This document shows, piece by piece, positions 1 to 6,533 of a stretch of 6,870 nt of DNA. Source of the stretch: Bacteroidales bacterium UBA3709 (GTDB lineage: Bacteria > Bacteroidota > Bacteroidia > Bacteroidales > UBA932). Under the pieces are notes generated by a model that was given only the letters and a program-made list of their open reading frames with translations, searched no databases and had not been told where the DNA came from. Each line of letters starts with the position of its first letter. Position 1 is the stretch's first letter. Made by a program: the position numbers and the translations under genes. The stretch lies in the NCBI GenBank assembly GCA_002372015.1, contig DFIA01000084.1:1-6870 (forward strand), read 5' to 3'.

Positions 1-979
1 GGCCGGTTGTCGGATGTATAAAGCCAAGTGTTTTTGCATGCAGGCCCTGCCTTGGCAGTACCTTAAAGCAGTTTTCTATAAACTGCTTATACTTTGAGTA
101 TATGGTTCCTTGCAGTATCTTGTTGCCCCCGTACCTGTCGTCGTTGAAAAGGGGATGCCCAAGATATTTCATGTGAACTCTAATCTGATGCGTTCTGCCG
201 GTTTCCAAGCTACATTCTACAACAGTAACATAACCTAAGCGTTCCAATACTCTGAAATGAGTTACAGCATGTTTTCCTTTATCAGAATCTTTTGTTACGG
301 TAAAACGCATTCGGTCGCTTTCGTCTCGGGCTATATTGCCTACAATGGTGCCGATATCTTGCTCTACATTTCCCCATACAATTGCCACATATTTTCTTTT
401 TGTGGTATGTTCAAAAAATTGTTTGGCAAGCTTCATTTGTGCCTCTTCATTTTTGGCAACTACAAGAATACCGGAAGTATCTTTGTCTATTCTGTGAACA
501 AGAATTCCGTTTTTCCCATTCAGATGATATGCCACAGCATTTACTAAGGTGCCTGAAAAATGTCCGTGTCCAGGATGAACCACCATACCGGCCTCTTTGT
601 TTATTACCAGCACATCATCATCTTCGTACACTATGTTTAACGGTATGTTCTCCGGCCCAATTTCTCTTACTCTTTTTTCGTATGGGAATACTAAAGAGAT
701 TTCGTCCAGAGGTTTTATTTTATAGTTTGATTTTGCAACCTTGCCGCCTACTCTAACATAGCCGGCTTCTATAGCCATCTGTACTCTATTGCGCGAAGTT
801 TCAAACATTCTGGAGGTGATGTATTTGTCTAAGCGCATCATAGACTGGCCTTTATCCACTACAAATTTGTAGTGTTCAAAGAGCTCTTCTACATTTTCAT
901 CGTCTGAAAAATCGGCATCTGTAGAACTTAGTTTGTCTGCAAGTTTCTTAACCGTATTATTCTTCTTGGAAGCTCCCAT
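1..979 (-). CDS. rluD: RluD-type 23S rRNA pseudouridine synthase, 3' end cut by window edge
   Basis: This gene encodes an RluA/RluD-family pseudouridine synthase, which isomerises specific uridines to pseudouridine in rRNA in the cytoplasm. RluD of E. coli acts on helix 69 of 23S rRNA. The 326 residues visible begin with a charged stretch of about 45 residues. An S4 RNA-binding domain follows at about 49-97 (MRLDKY, then EAGYVRVGGK). The catalytic domain carries the signature HRIDKDTSG at 162-170, with D165 as the expected nucleophile. It also has the conserved GRTHQIRVH at 261-269 and LHAKTLGFIHP at 313-323. Probably only the last few dozen residues are lost beyond base 1. The ATG at 979 lies 8 nt after the PASTA gene stop, so the two are probably co-transcribed. 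No Shine-Dalgarno sequence is seen, as is usual in Bacteroidetes. The family is certain. The RluD rather than RluA or RluC assignment rests on the S4 domain and overall resemblance. Confidence 0.94.
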   Translation of the reverse strand, partial: MGASKKNNTVKKLADKLSSTDADFSDDENVEELFEHYKFVVDKGQSMMRLDKYITSRMFETSRNRVQMAIEAGYVRVGGKVAKSNYKIKPLDEISLVFPYEKRVREIGPENIPLNIVYEDDDVLVINKEAGMVVHPGHGHFSGTLVNAVAYHLNGKNGILVHRIDKDTSGILVVAKNEEAQMKLAKQFFEHTTKRKYVAIVWGNVEQDIGTIVGNIARDESDRMRFTVTKDSDKGKHAVTHFRVLERLGYVTVVECSLETGRTHQIRVHMKYLGHPLFNDDRYGGNKILQGTIYSKYKQFIENCFKVLPRQGLHAKTLGFIHPTTG

Positions 980-987
980 ATAGTGTC

Positions 988-1959
988 TTAGAGTACAGGT
1001 TCGTCTGTATTAGTCGTCTGCACATCGTTTTGCGGCTCTGTGGCTGTGGCTTCAGGTAGCGGCTCAACGGTAGTATTTTTAGGCAGTAACATGGTGGTAT
1101 CCTTTGCCAAATCTTTAGGCTTGGTATTTTTCTTATTGTTTTCTGCCAACTCTTTGTTGAGGGTCAGATAAATGGTAACTCCCTTACCCAGCCTTACGGA
1201 GTTGCCTGCAGTAGGCAGTGGTTCCTGCTTATATACAATGGAATTAAGGGTGTCTGCATAGGTTTTTACAGTAGAGTCAAACACTTCTTTGTTTAAATTA
1301 AGAGAGTGATAAGTTAACTCAGATTTAACCAAGTGATATGGTAATGTAAGTAGGTTAGGTACTCTGGTCCAGCTGTTTTCTGTACTCATTCCAAGAGTTA
1401 GATCTATTTCGCTTTGGGCCGGTATGCTTTTGCCGGGTGTTAGTGCTTTGCCTTTATAAGACTGCCCCATAACGCTGTTGGTGGCAATATCTGGAACATA
1501 GTTTAGTTTTCCAACCCTTAGATTGGCTGCATGTAGGTTGCTTTCTGCCTGCCTTAGGGAGTAACCTACAACATCTGGGGCCTTTACCATCATTGGTACC
1601 AAAGAATTTATGGTAATGAGTATGTTCCTGTTTTTCTTTACCATGGAGCCTGCTACAGGGGTCTGCTTGAGAACCTGTCCGGCATGGAGTTTTGGTATAT
1701 AAACAGAGTCGGTTATCTTTAATCTTAGTTCGTGAGTCTTTGCAATTTTTTCCGCTTCTGCAATGGTGATATTTGTAAAATCCGGCACTTCCAACATCTT
1801 ACCGTGCCTTGTAATTCCTTTCAACAGCCAAAAGAGAACTGATATTGTAACAAATGCTGCAACTACTGCAAACAGCAGATGTTTCAGCCACCATATCTGA
1901 TACCATTTTGCTTTGGTATTCTTTGCGCTTTTTGTGTTTTTAGAGGCTTGAGTACCCAT
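988..1959 (-). CDS. Membrane-anchored protein with three PASTA domains
   Basis: This 323-residue protein has a short basic N-terminus (about 1-24, rich in Lys) and one membrane segment at about 26-48. Three consecutive PASTA repeats follow, at roughly 55-118, 124-190 and 197-268. Each opens with a V/A-P-(D/N) motif (EVPDFTN, KAPDVVG, RVPNLLT) and the first has the usual GxVLKQTPxAG-type core. The tail (270-323) is low-complexity and rich in Thr, Pro and Glu. The predicted topology is cytoplasmic N-terminus with PASTA domains outside. In other bacteria PASTA domains bind peptidoglycan or muropeptides in Ser/Thr kinases and penicillin-binding proteins. No kinase or transpeptidase domain is present here, so a cell-wall role is only inference. 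The frame is open to an ATG at 2028, but that codon lies in the upstream terminator tail and ahead of the promoter candidate at 1988-1995. I therefore start at 1959. rluD follows 8 nt downstream. Confidence 0.91.
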   Translation of the reverse strand: MGTQASKNTKSAKNTKAKWYQIWWLKHLLFAVVAAFVTISVLFWLLKGITRHGKMLEVPDFTNITIAEAEKIAKTHELRLKITDSVYIPKLHAGQVLKQTPVAGSMVKKNRNILITINSLVPMMVKAPDVVGYSLRQAESNLHAANLRVGKLNYVPDIATNSVMGQSYKGKALTPGKSIPAQSEIDLTLGMSTENSWTRVPNLLTLPYHLVKSELTYHSLNLNKEVFDSTVKTYADTLNSIVYKQEPLPTAGNSVRLGKGVTIYLTLNKELAENNKKNTKPKDLAKDTTMLLPKNTTVEPLPEATATEPQNDVQTTNTDEPVL

Positions 1960-1987
1960 TATGCTTCTTCGTATTAACGATATTGTA

Positions 1988-1995
1988 CAAATATA
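1988..1995 (-). promoter_or_regulatory. Bacteroidetes-type -7 promoter element for PASTA-rluD unit
   Basis: Read on the minus strand this is TATATTTG, an exact match to the Bacteroidetes -7 consensus TAnnTTTG. It lies between the rpmH terminator and the ATG at 1959, which predicts a leader of roughly 20-25 nt. No good TTTG-type -33 element is found at the usual spacing of about 19-21 nt. A TTG lies only 12 nt upstream, so the promoter may be weak or regulated. The call rests on motif and position only. Confidence 0.6.
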
Positions 1996-2020
1996 TACAA
2001 AAAACGCCAATGCTACGGAT

Positions 2021-2057
2021 AAAAACAAAATAGGAGAAGAACAAAGCTTCTCCTATT
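2021..2057 (-). terminator. Intrinsic terminator of rpmH
   Basis: There is a perfect 11-bp inverted repeat at 2029-2039 and 2047-2057, with a 7-nt loop (2040-2046). On the minus strand the stem (AATAGGAGAAG paired with CTTCTCCTATT) is followed by the T-rich tail TTGTTTTT at 2028-2021. It begins 24 nt after the rpmH stop codon. The plus-strand reading lacks a comparable T tract, so the direction is clear. It separates rpmH from the PASTA-rluD unit. Confidence 0.88.
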
Positions 2058-2081
2058 AGTTGTTATCTCCTGTGCGATAAA

Positions 2082-2234
2082 TTAAAACCTATCTTCGGAA
2101 GAAACTGTCAATTTTTTTCTACCTCTTCTACGGCGTGCAGCAAGAACTCTCCTACCGTTAGGAGTGCTCATTCTCTCTCTGAACCCGTGTTTGTTGCGTC
2201 TTTTGCGGATAGAAGGTTGGAATGTACGTTTCAT
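2082..2234 (-). CDS. rpmH: 50S ribosomal protein L34
   Basis: This 50-residue, strongly basic protein is L34, a small structural protein of the large ribosomal subunit that contacts 23S rRNA. It begins with the near-universal L34 start MKRTFQPS, followed by KHGFRERMST, NGRRVLAARR and GRKKLTVS, which together span the whole family profile. The C-terminal SEDRF tail is a short addition. The ATG at 2234 is the only sensible start and gives the family's normal length. The gene has its own promoter (2273-2306) and terminator (2021-2057), so it appears monocistronic. In many bacteria rpmH sits next to rnpA or dnaA. Here its neighbours are rsmG upstream and a PASTA protein downstream, although rsmG is also found near the origin with rpmH in some other phyla. 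No Shine-Dalgarno is seen. The sequence before the ATG is A-rich, as expected for Bacteroidetes ribosomal protein genes. Confidence 0.97.
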   Translation of the reverse strand: MKRTFQPSIRKRRNKHGFRERMSTPNGRRVLAARRRRGRKKLTVSSEDRF

Positions 2235-2272
2235 ATCTTTAAATCTTTATTATTTTTCTGTCAATGGGGCTG

Positions 2273-2306
2273 CAAATATAAGATTTATTTCCCAAAAACC
2301 AAAAAA
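2273..2306 (-). promoter_or_regulatory. Promoter of rpmH (-33 and -7 elements)
   Basis: On the minus strand the -33 element TTTTTTG (2306-2300) is followed, after 19 nt, by TATATTTG (2280-2273). This matches the Bacteroidetes primary sigma factor consensus TTTG-N19-21-TAnnTTTG in both elements and spacing. Transcription should start around 2266-2268, giving a leader of about 33 nt. Having both elements present fits the high expression expected of a ribosomal protein gene. Confidence 0.85.
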
Positions 2307-2336
2307 TGGATATGTGAATCCCTTTTGACTCATACC
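2300..2336 (-). terminator. Possible weak terminator after rsmG
   Basis: Five nt after the rsmG stop codon, the minus strand can form an imperfect hairpin of GGTATG (2336-2331) with CATATCC (2314-2308), with one bulged base and a large loop. T-rich sequence follows (ATTTTTTGG). The stem is short and the T run doubles as the rpmH -33 element, so this may be coincidence. Without it, transcripts from the rsmG operon could read into rpmH. Confidence 0.3.
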
Positions 2337-2341
2337 GCATG

Positions 2342-3052
2342 CTATTTAATAAAGACCACTTTTTTTTGCTGGAAGTATTCTTCTGAAAACCAAGCAGAGA
2401 TTTCTTGCAGGAATATCCTTGCAGGGCTAATTTTACACTTATGTTGGGCTTCTGTAATTTCTTGCTCGATATTGCCTCCTTTAAGGCATAAAATGCCTTC
2501 TGTATATTTGTTTTCTATCCAAGGCAGAAACTTATCTAATGAAGTTACGGCTCTGGAAACAATTAAGTCTGCCACATTTTTTTTGAAATGCTCTTTAAGA
2601 TTAACATCTTCTGCTCTCTGATGCAGGGTGGCAACATTGTTGAGGCCTAATTCTTGTGCAACCGCCTGTGCTACCTTAACCTTTTTACCTATGGAGTCTA
2701 TAAGCAGAAATTTGGCGGCGGGAAACATTATAGCAAGTGGAATACCGGGGAAGCCTCCTCCGCACCCCACATCCATTACGCAAACATTGTTTGTGTTTTT
2801 TTGATAAAAATCTTTTACCGTGTTATCTGCCGCCCGCATCTTTGTGTAGAGGCCTAATTTATATTCTTGTATAAACTTAGCAATAGCCAGAGAGTGCAGA
2901 ACATGGTGCTGGTAGAAGTTGTCCATATCTTTGCGGCTGATAACATTTATCTTGCTGTTCCAATCGGCATACAAAGGTTGCAGTTTCTGAATCTGCGCTT
3001 TTTGTATATCAGACAGGTCTATAAAATACTTATGAATGATGTTGTGGGGCAT
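2342..3052 (-). CDS. rsmG: 16S rRNA (guanine527-N7)-methyltransferase RsmG
   Basis: RsmG (GidB) uses S-adenosylmethionine to methylate N7 of G527 in the 530 loop of 16S rRNA. Loss of it gives low-level streptomycin resistance in several bacteria. The 236-residue protein has the family N-terminal helix region with YADWNSKINVISRKD at 28-42, then SAM-binding motif I as MDVGCGGGFPGIPLAI at 93-108. IDSIGKKVKV follows at 118-127, then SRAVTSLDKFLPW at 166-178 and LCLKGGN at 188-194. Bacterial RsmG proteins are commonly about 205-215 residues. The extra length appears to be an insertion of some 25 residues at about 61-88, before motif I. The ATG at 3052 directly follows the TAA of the sigma-factor gene with no spacer and in the same frame, which suggests translational coupling. 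It is the last gene of the queD-polA-sigma-rsmG cluster. Confidence 0.97.
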   Translation of the reverse strand: MPHNIIHKYFIDLSDIQKAQIQKLQPLYADWNSKINVISRKDMDNFYQHHVLHSLAIAKFIQEYKLGLYTKMRAADNTVKDFYQKNTNNVCVMDVGCGGGFPGIPLAIMFPAAKFLLIDSIGKKVKVAQAVAQELGLNNVATLHQRAEDVNLKEHFKKNVADLIVSRAVTSLDKFLPWIENKYTEGILCLKGGNIEQEITEAQHKCKISPARIFLQEISAWFSEEYFQQKKVVFIK

Positions 3053-3745
3053 TTACTTTTTTTTTGATTTTCCAACACTCTTTGCTTCTACTGTCTTTTT
3101 GCTCCGATTTGCTCTTTTTTGAGCCAATGGACTATCTTTAAGTTTTTCTGCGAGCAGGTCTTTGCCGCGTTTAACTCTCACTTTTGTATTAGATAGAGAA
3201 ATCCCAAGTTCTTCTGCAATATCGTCTAACACATATCCTTCTATAAAAAGCAGCATAACATCTTTGTAAATAGGTGGTAAGCGCTTTACTGCATCCATGG
3301 TTCTTTCAATCTGCTGGCTTACAATCATGTTTTCTTCCGGCGTGTCTGAACTTCTGACATTTTTTATTTCCCCACTGATTTCGGCATTTACTTCGTTTAT
3401 AGAGTTACGGCTTCGTCTTAGAAAATCTGTGAGGCTATTCATGCCTATTTTATATAACCATGTGGAAAACTTGTATTTAGGGTCGTAGGAGTCTATATTC
3501 ATGAAGGCTTTATTAAAGGTATCTATACAGATATCTTCAATATCTTCGCTGAGTTCTTTTTTCAGGAATATAAAGTTGCGCTTTATAAAATTTGTGAGTG
3601 GAATATAGTATTTGTCGAACAGCATGGTAAATGCCAACTGTTCGCCTTGCTTGGCGTATGTAATAATTTGGTTGACATCCAGTTTTACATATTCTTTGCT
3701 TCTAATGCGCCTCAAGCCAGTTTTTTCCATATCCACATTCTGCAA
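3053..3745 (-). CDS. ECF-type sigma-70 family RNA polymerase sigma factor
   Basis: This is a 230-residue group 4 (ECF-like) sigma factor, a subunit that directs RNA polymerase to specific promoters. Region 2 spans about 36-111 and includes the core-binding and -10-recognition segment DSYDPKYKFSTWLYKIGMNS (85-104) and DFLRR at 107-111. A linker covers about 112-145. Region 4 (about 146-201) holds RLPPIYKDVMLLFIEGY and the helix-turn-helix DDIAEELGISLSNTKVRVKR (174-193). The last 25 residues form a lysine-rich tail ending KSKKK, which is unusual for the family. No anti-sigma (FecR- or RseA-like) gene or TonB receptor adjoins it, unlike many Bacteroidetes ECF factors. Its position between polA and rsmG points to a housekeeping role, but the regulon cannot be inferred. 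The start at 3745 overlaps polA by 44 nt. An ATG at 3730 (residue 6) would overlap by 29 nt and is equally possible. Confidence 0.92.
   Translation of the reverse strand: MQNVDMEKTGLRRIRSKEYVKLDVNQIITYAKQGEQLAFTMLFDKYYIPLTNFIKRNFIFLKKELSEDIEDICIDTFNKAFMNIDSYDPKYKFSTWLYKIGMNSLTDFLRRSRNSINEVNAEISGEIKNVRSSDTPEENMIVSQQIERTMDAVKRLPPIYKDVMLLFIEGYVLDDIAEELGISLSNTKVRVKRGKDLLAEKLKDSPLAQKRANRSKKTVEAKSVGKSKKK
3057..3065 (-). repeat. Nine-A homopolymer at the 3' end of the sigma-factor gene
   Basis: The minus strand reads A9 in the codons for the terminal Ser-Lys-Lys-Lys, just before the stop codon. A9 runs are prone to polymerase slippage. A one-base slip in either direction would move translation past the TAA at 3053-3055 and out of the rsmG frame, altering only the lysine tail of the sigma factor and possibly the coupling to rsmG. 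Confidence 0.6.
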
Positions 3746-6521
3746 TAAGGTTAATGCTGAGTTTTACTACGCTCTCCATTTCTTGTTTGGCAATTTGCAT
3801 AACTATATCTTTCTCGTGCTGTGTAACATCAAACACAAGTTCATCGTGTACTTGCAGTATCATGCGGCTGGCCAAATGTTCGCTTGCCATTCTTTTAGCT
3901 ACATTAGACATTGCAATTTTTATGATGTCTGCGGCACTGCCTTGGAGCGGTGCGTTTACGGCGTTTCTTTCGTTGAATTTTCTAACGTTAGTGTTTTTAG
4001 AGTTTATATCCCTTAGGTATCTTCTTCTGCCATATAGTGTTTCTACATAGCCTTTTTGGTGAGCTTGCTCAATAATGTTCTCTATGTATGTACTCACACT
4101 TGGGTACATCTTAAAGTAATTTTCTATGAATACTTTTGCCTCTCTAACTCCTATATCCATTCTTTCTGCAAGCCCAAAAGACGAAATGCCGTATATAATA
4201 CCAAAGTTTACTGTTTTGGCCTTTCTTCTTTGTTCTTCTGTAACTTCTTTTATATCAACGCCAAACAGCCTTGCCGCTGTTGCCCGATGAATATCTTGGC
4301 CGCTATTGAAGGCCTCTATCAGATGTTTGTCTGCACTAAGATGCGCCATGAGCCTGAGTTCTATCTGAGAATAATCTGCACTTACTATAAAGCCGTTTTC
4401 AAAACTTGGAACAAAGGCCTTGCGAATCTCCCTGCCTCGTTCTGTTCTTATTGGAATGTTCTGCAGATTAGGATTGTTGGAAGACAGTCTGCCTGTAGCA
4501 GTGAGAGCTTGATTAAAAGTGGTATGAATTTTCTTGTCGCGATTATCTATCATCTGCGGCAGGGCATCTATGTAGGTAGATAGAAGCTTTTTTAAGTTAC
4601 GATATTCAAGTATATCTTTAACAATAGGATGTGTGGCAGAGATAGACTTTAGAGTTTGCTCATCTGTAGGGTATCGTCCTTTTACATTCTTCTTGATATC
4701 GGCACCGAGTTTAAGTTTGCCGAACAGTAAGTTGCCAACTTGCAGAGGCGAAGATAGATTTATGTTAGTATCTGCAGCAAGTTCTTTAGCCTTAGCCTCT
4801 ATGCTGTTCACTTGGGCTGTGAGAGTTTGGCTGTATTCTTTAAGTTGCTGGGTGTTTATTTTTACACCGGCCACCTCCATGGCAGCCAAGGTGGATATAA
4901 GCGGCATCTCTATTTGCGTGTAAAGATTTCCGTGCATTTTGGCAACCTCTGCTAATAACTTGTCTTTTAGGTATATATATAGAATGCACTCATGTGCCGC
5001 AATTTTTTCTTGTTGAGAATTATCTTTGTCTGCTTCAGAAAATAAGTCTGCTTCTTGAATGTTACTCTCTGGTTGAGCAGGGGCTATCTCGGACAAATCT
5101 GTATGAAAGTATTGCTTTATAATAAATTGAGAGCTATGGTTAATTTCGGGATTTATAAGATAGTGAATAAGCTCGATATCGTATAAATCTGAATCTCTGA
5201 ACTTTTCTGCAACCTTTGTGCTGTCTTCATTGTGCTGTGTTTCAGTAGCTATAAGGCGTATAATCTCTTTTAGTCCCACACCGGTTTTAGTTATGGACGG
5301 GTCTATTAGAAAATCTGCCACCGGCTCAGTAATTTTTGTGCAAACAGCTATACCGGAAGGCTGTTGAAGGGTAGAATTGTTATTTACAGCGGCAAGAATA
5401 ACAGAGCCTTCGTTTGGGTTAAGAATTTTTATGGCAACTTCTTTATTTGCAGAAGCCAAATTCTTTACCTGATCAAAACTTACCATCTGAACAGACGGGA
5501 TTCCTACTATTGGCTTAATAGGATTATTTTCAGAAGAATCTATAGGGTAATCGTCTGCAGGATAATCGTCTGCAGGGTAATCGTCTGCAGGATAATCGTC
5601 TATAGGAAAGTATTTAGCCGCATTGGAAGTTAGAGGACTCTCTTTTTCCGAGTATGTGCCTATCATCTTTTTTAAAGAGGCAAACTCATATATGCCAAAA
5701 ACCTCATCTATAGCCTGCTTTTGTGGAGCGGATATCTTTATGTCATCTAATGATATACCGAGGTTTATATCTGTTTTTATTGTGATAAGAAACCTGCCTT
5801 GTTCCAGTTGAGTTCTGGCTTCATTGATGCTATCTCTCTGTTTAGCCGGAAGTTCGTTGATGTGTAAAAGAAGGTTATCTATATTTTCATACTTCCCGAT
5901 AAGCTTTTTTGCTCCCACCTCTCCAATGCCTTTAACTCCGGGAATGTTGTCGGCAGGGTCGCCCCAAATTGTAAGAATATCTATTACAGACTCCGGCGAT
6001 GAAATGCCGTAATATGCGCATATTTTCTTTTTGGTTACAATATCCGGCTCAGTAGCAGCTCCTTTCGGAAATTTATACTGGAAGATATTATCGTCTATGA
6101 GCTGGCCGTAGTCTTTATCGGGAGTAACCATATAAACTTGTGCGGTATTGGAACTCCATTGTTTAGCCATGGAGCCAATGATGTCGTCAGCTTCATATCC
6201 TTCTATTCCAAAGTAAGGTATGCTTAGGGCTTTGAGAATTTCTTTCAGCGGTTCTAAGGAATTTATAACTAATTCTGGTGCTGGCGGGCGGTTAGCCTTA
6301 TACTTTGGATATACCTTATGTCTAAACGTATCTGCATGAAGGTCAAATGCTACCGCAATATGTGTGGGATGCTCTTTGTTGATTAGCTCAAGCACCATTT
6401 TGGTAAATCCATACAGAATGGAAGTATCTACACCTTTTGAATTTATAAGCGGATGTCTCATAAAGGCATAGTACATCCTAAATATCTGCGCATGACCGTC
6501 TATTAAGAAAATTCTGTTCAT
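3702..6521 (-). CDS. polA: DNA polymerase I
   Basis: PolA fills gaps in DNA repair and removes Okazaki RNA primers. The 939-residue protein has the full layout. The 5' nuclease domain (about 1-290) keeps its acidic metal ligands: LIDGH (D8), GYEADD (108-113), TPDKD (D135, D137) and WGDPADNIPG (D188, D191), followed by the helix-hairpin-helix GVKGIGEVGAKK. A linker with four DDYP repeats (308-326) leads to a 3'-5' exonuclease-like domain (about 342-525) that lacks the DxE and other catalytic acids, so proofreading is probably lost. The polymerase domain (about 535-939) is intact: TATGRLSS (674-681), motif A DYSQIELR (716-723), motif B RRKAKTVNFGIIYG (765-778, with K769, F773 and Y777), and motif C VHDE (891-894). 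F773 occupies the position that favours discrimination against dideoxynucleotides in Taq and E. coli. The ATG at 6521 is 12 nt after the queD stop. The 3' end overlaps the sigma-factor gene. Confidence 0.98.
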   Translation of the reverse strand: MNRIFLIDGHAQIFRMYYAFMRHPLINSKGVDTSILYGFTKMVLELINKEHPTHIAVAFDLHADTFRHKVYPKYKANRPPAPELVINSLEPLKEILKALSIPYFGIEGYEADDIIGSMAKQWSSNTAQVYMVTPDKDYGQLIDDNIFQYKFPKGAATEPDIVTKKKICAYYGISSPESVIDILTIWGDPADNIPGVKGIGEVGAKKLIGKYENIDNLLLHINELPAKQRDSINEARTQLEQGRFLITIKTDINLGISLDDIKISAPQKQAIDEVFGIYEFASLKKMIGTYSEKESPLTSNAAKYFPIDDYPADDYPADDYPADDYPIDSSENNPIKPIVGIPSVQMVSFDQVKNLASANKEVAIKILNPNEGSVILAAVNNNSTLQQPSGIAVCTKITEPVADFLIDPSITKTGVGLKEIIRLIATETQHNEDSTKVAEKFRDSDLYDIELIHYLINPEINHSSQFIIKQYFHTDLSEIAPAQPESNIQEADLFSEADKDNSQQEKIAAHECILYIYLKDKLLAEVAKMHGNLYTQIEMPLISTLAAMEVAGVKINTQQLKEYSQTLTAQVNSIEAKAKELAADTNINLSSPLQVGNLLFGKLKLGADIKKNVKGRYPTDEQTLKSISATHPIVKDILEYRNLKKLLSTYIDALPQMIDNRDKKIHTTFNQALTATGRLSSNNPNLQNIPIRTERGREIRKAFVPSFENGFIVSADYSQIELRLMAHLSADKHLIEAFNSGQDIHRATAARLFGVDIKEVTEEQRRKAKTVNFGIIYGISSFGLAERMDIGVREAKVFIENYFKMYPSVSTYIENIIEQAHQKGYVETLYGRRRYLRDINSKNTNVRKFNERNAVNAPLQGSAADIIKIAMSNVAKRMASEHLASRMILQVHDELVFDVTQHEKDIVMQIAKQEMESVVKLSINLIAECGYGKNWLEAH
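5541..5600 (-). repeat. Four-copy 15-bp in-frame tandem repeat in polA
   Basis: Four consecutive 15-bp units lie at 5541-5555, 5556-5570, 5571-5585 and 5586-5600. They share the core TAATCGTC on the plus strand. They encode four copies of Asp-Asp-Tyr-Pro plus Ala or Ile at PolA residues 308-327, in the linker between the 5' nuclease and the exonuclease-like domain. The units alternate between GGG and GGA before the core (Tyr codons TAC and TAT), which suggests that a 30-bp pair was duplicated. Being a multiple of three, copy-number changes would not break the frame, so the tract may vary in length between strains. Confidence 0.93.
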
Positions 6522-6533
6522 GACAAGTAGTTT

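Noticed and set aside
257..756. Two overlapping plus-strand open frames of 96 and 124 codons
   Set aside because: Both are antisense to the rluD catalytic domain, whose translation is clearly real and contains the family signature. Neither product resembles a known protein.
2021..2057. Inverted repeat considered as an operator or a bidirectional terminator
   Set aside because: Only the minus-strand reading has a T-rich tail and it follows the rpmH stop closely, so a one-way intrinsic terminator is the simpler reading.
2187..2621. Plus-strand open frame of 144 codons across rpmH and rsmG
   Set aside because: It runs antisense through the start of rpmH, its promoter and the C-terminal part of rsmG, all supported independently.
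3612..4050. Plus-strand open frames of 134 and 98 codons opposite the polA 3' end
   Set aside because: They are antisense to polA motif C and the sigma-factor gene start. Their hydrophobic, low-quality products look like chance open frames.
4056..4583. Plus-strand open frame of 175 codons
   Set aside because: It lies wholly inside the polymerase domain of polA, is antisense to strongly conserved motifs, has an implausible Cys- and Tyr-rich composition, and shows no recognisable domain.
5541..5600. Short direct repeats considered as a CRISPR array
   Set aside because: The units are 15 bp, contiguous with no spacers, and in frame within polA, so they are a coding tandem repeat.
5364..5633. 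Plus-strand open frame with repeated Arg/Ile/Val/Cys units
   Set aside because: The repeated peptide is only the antisense reading of the polA 15-bp tandem repeat.
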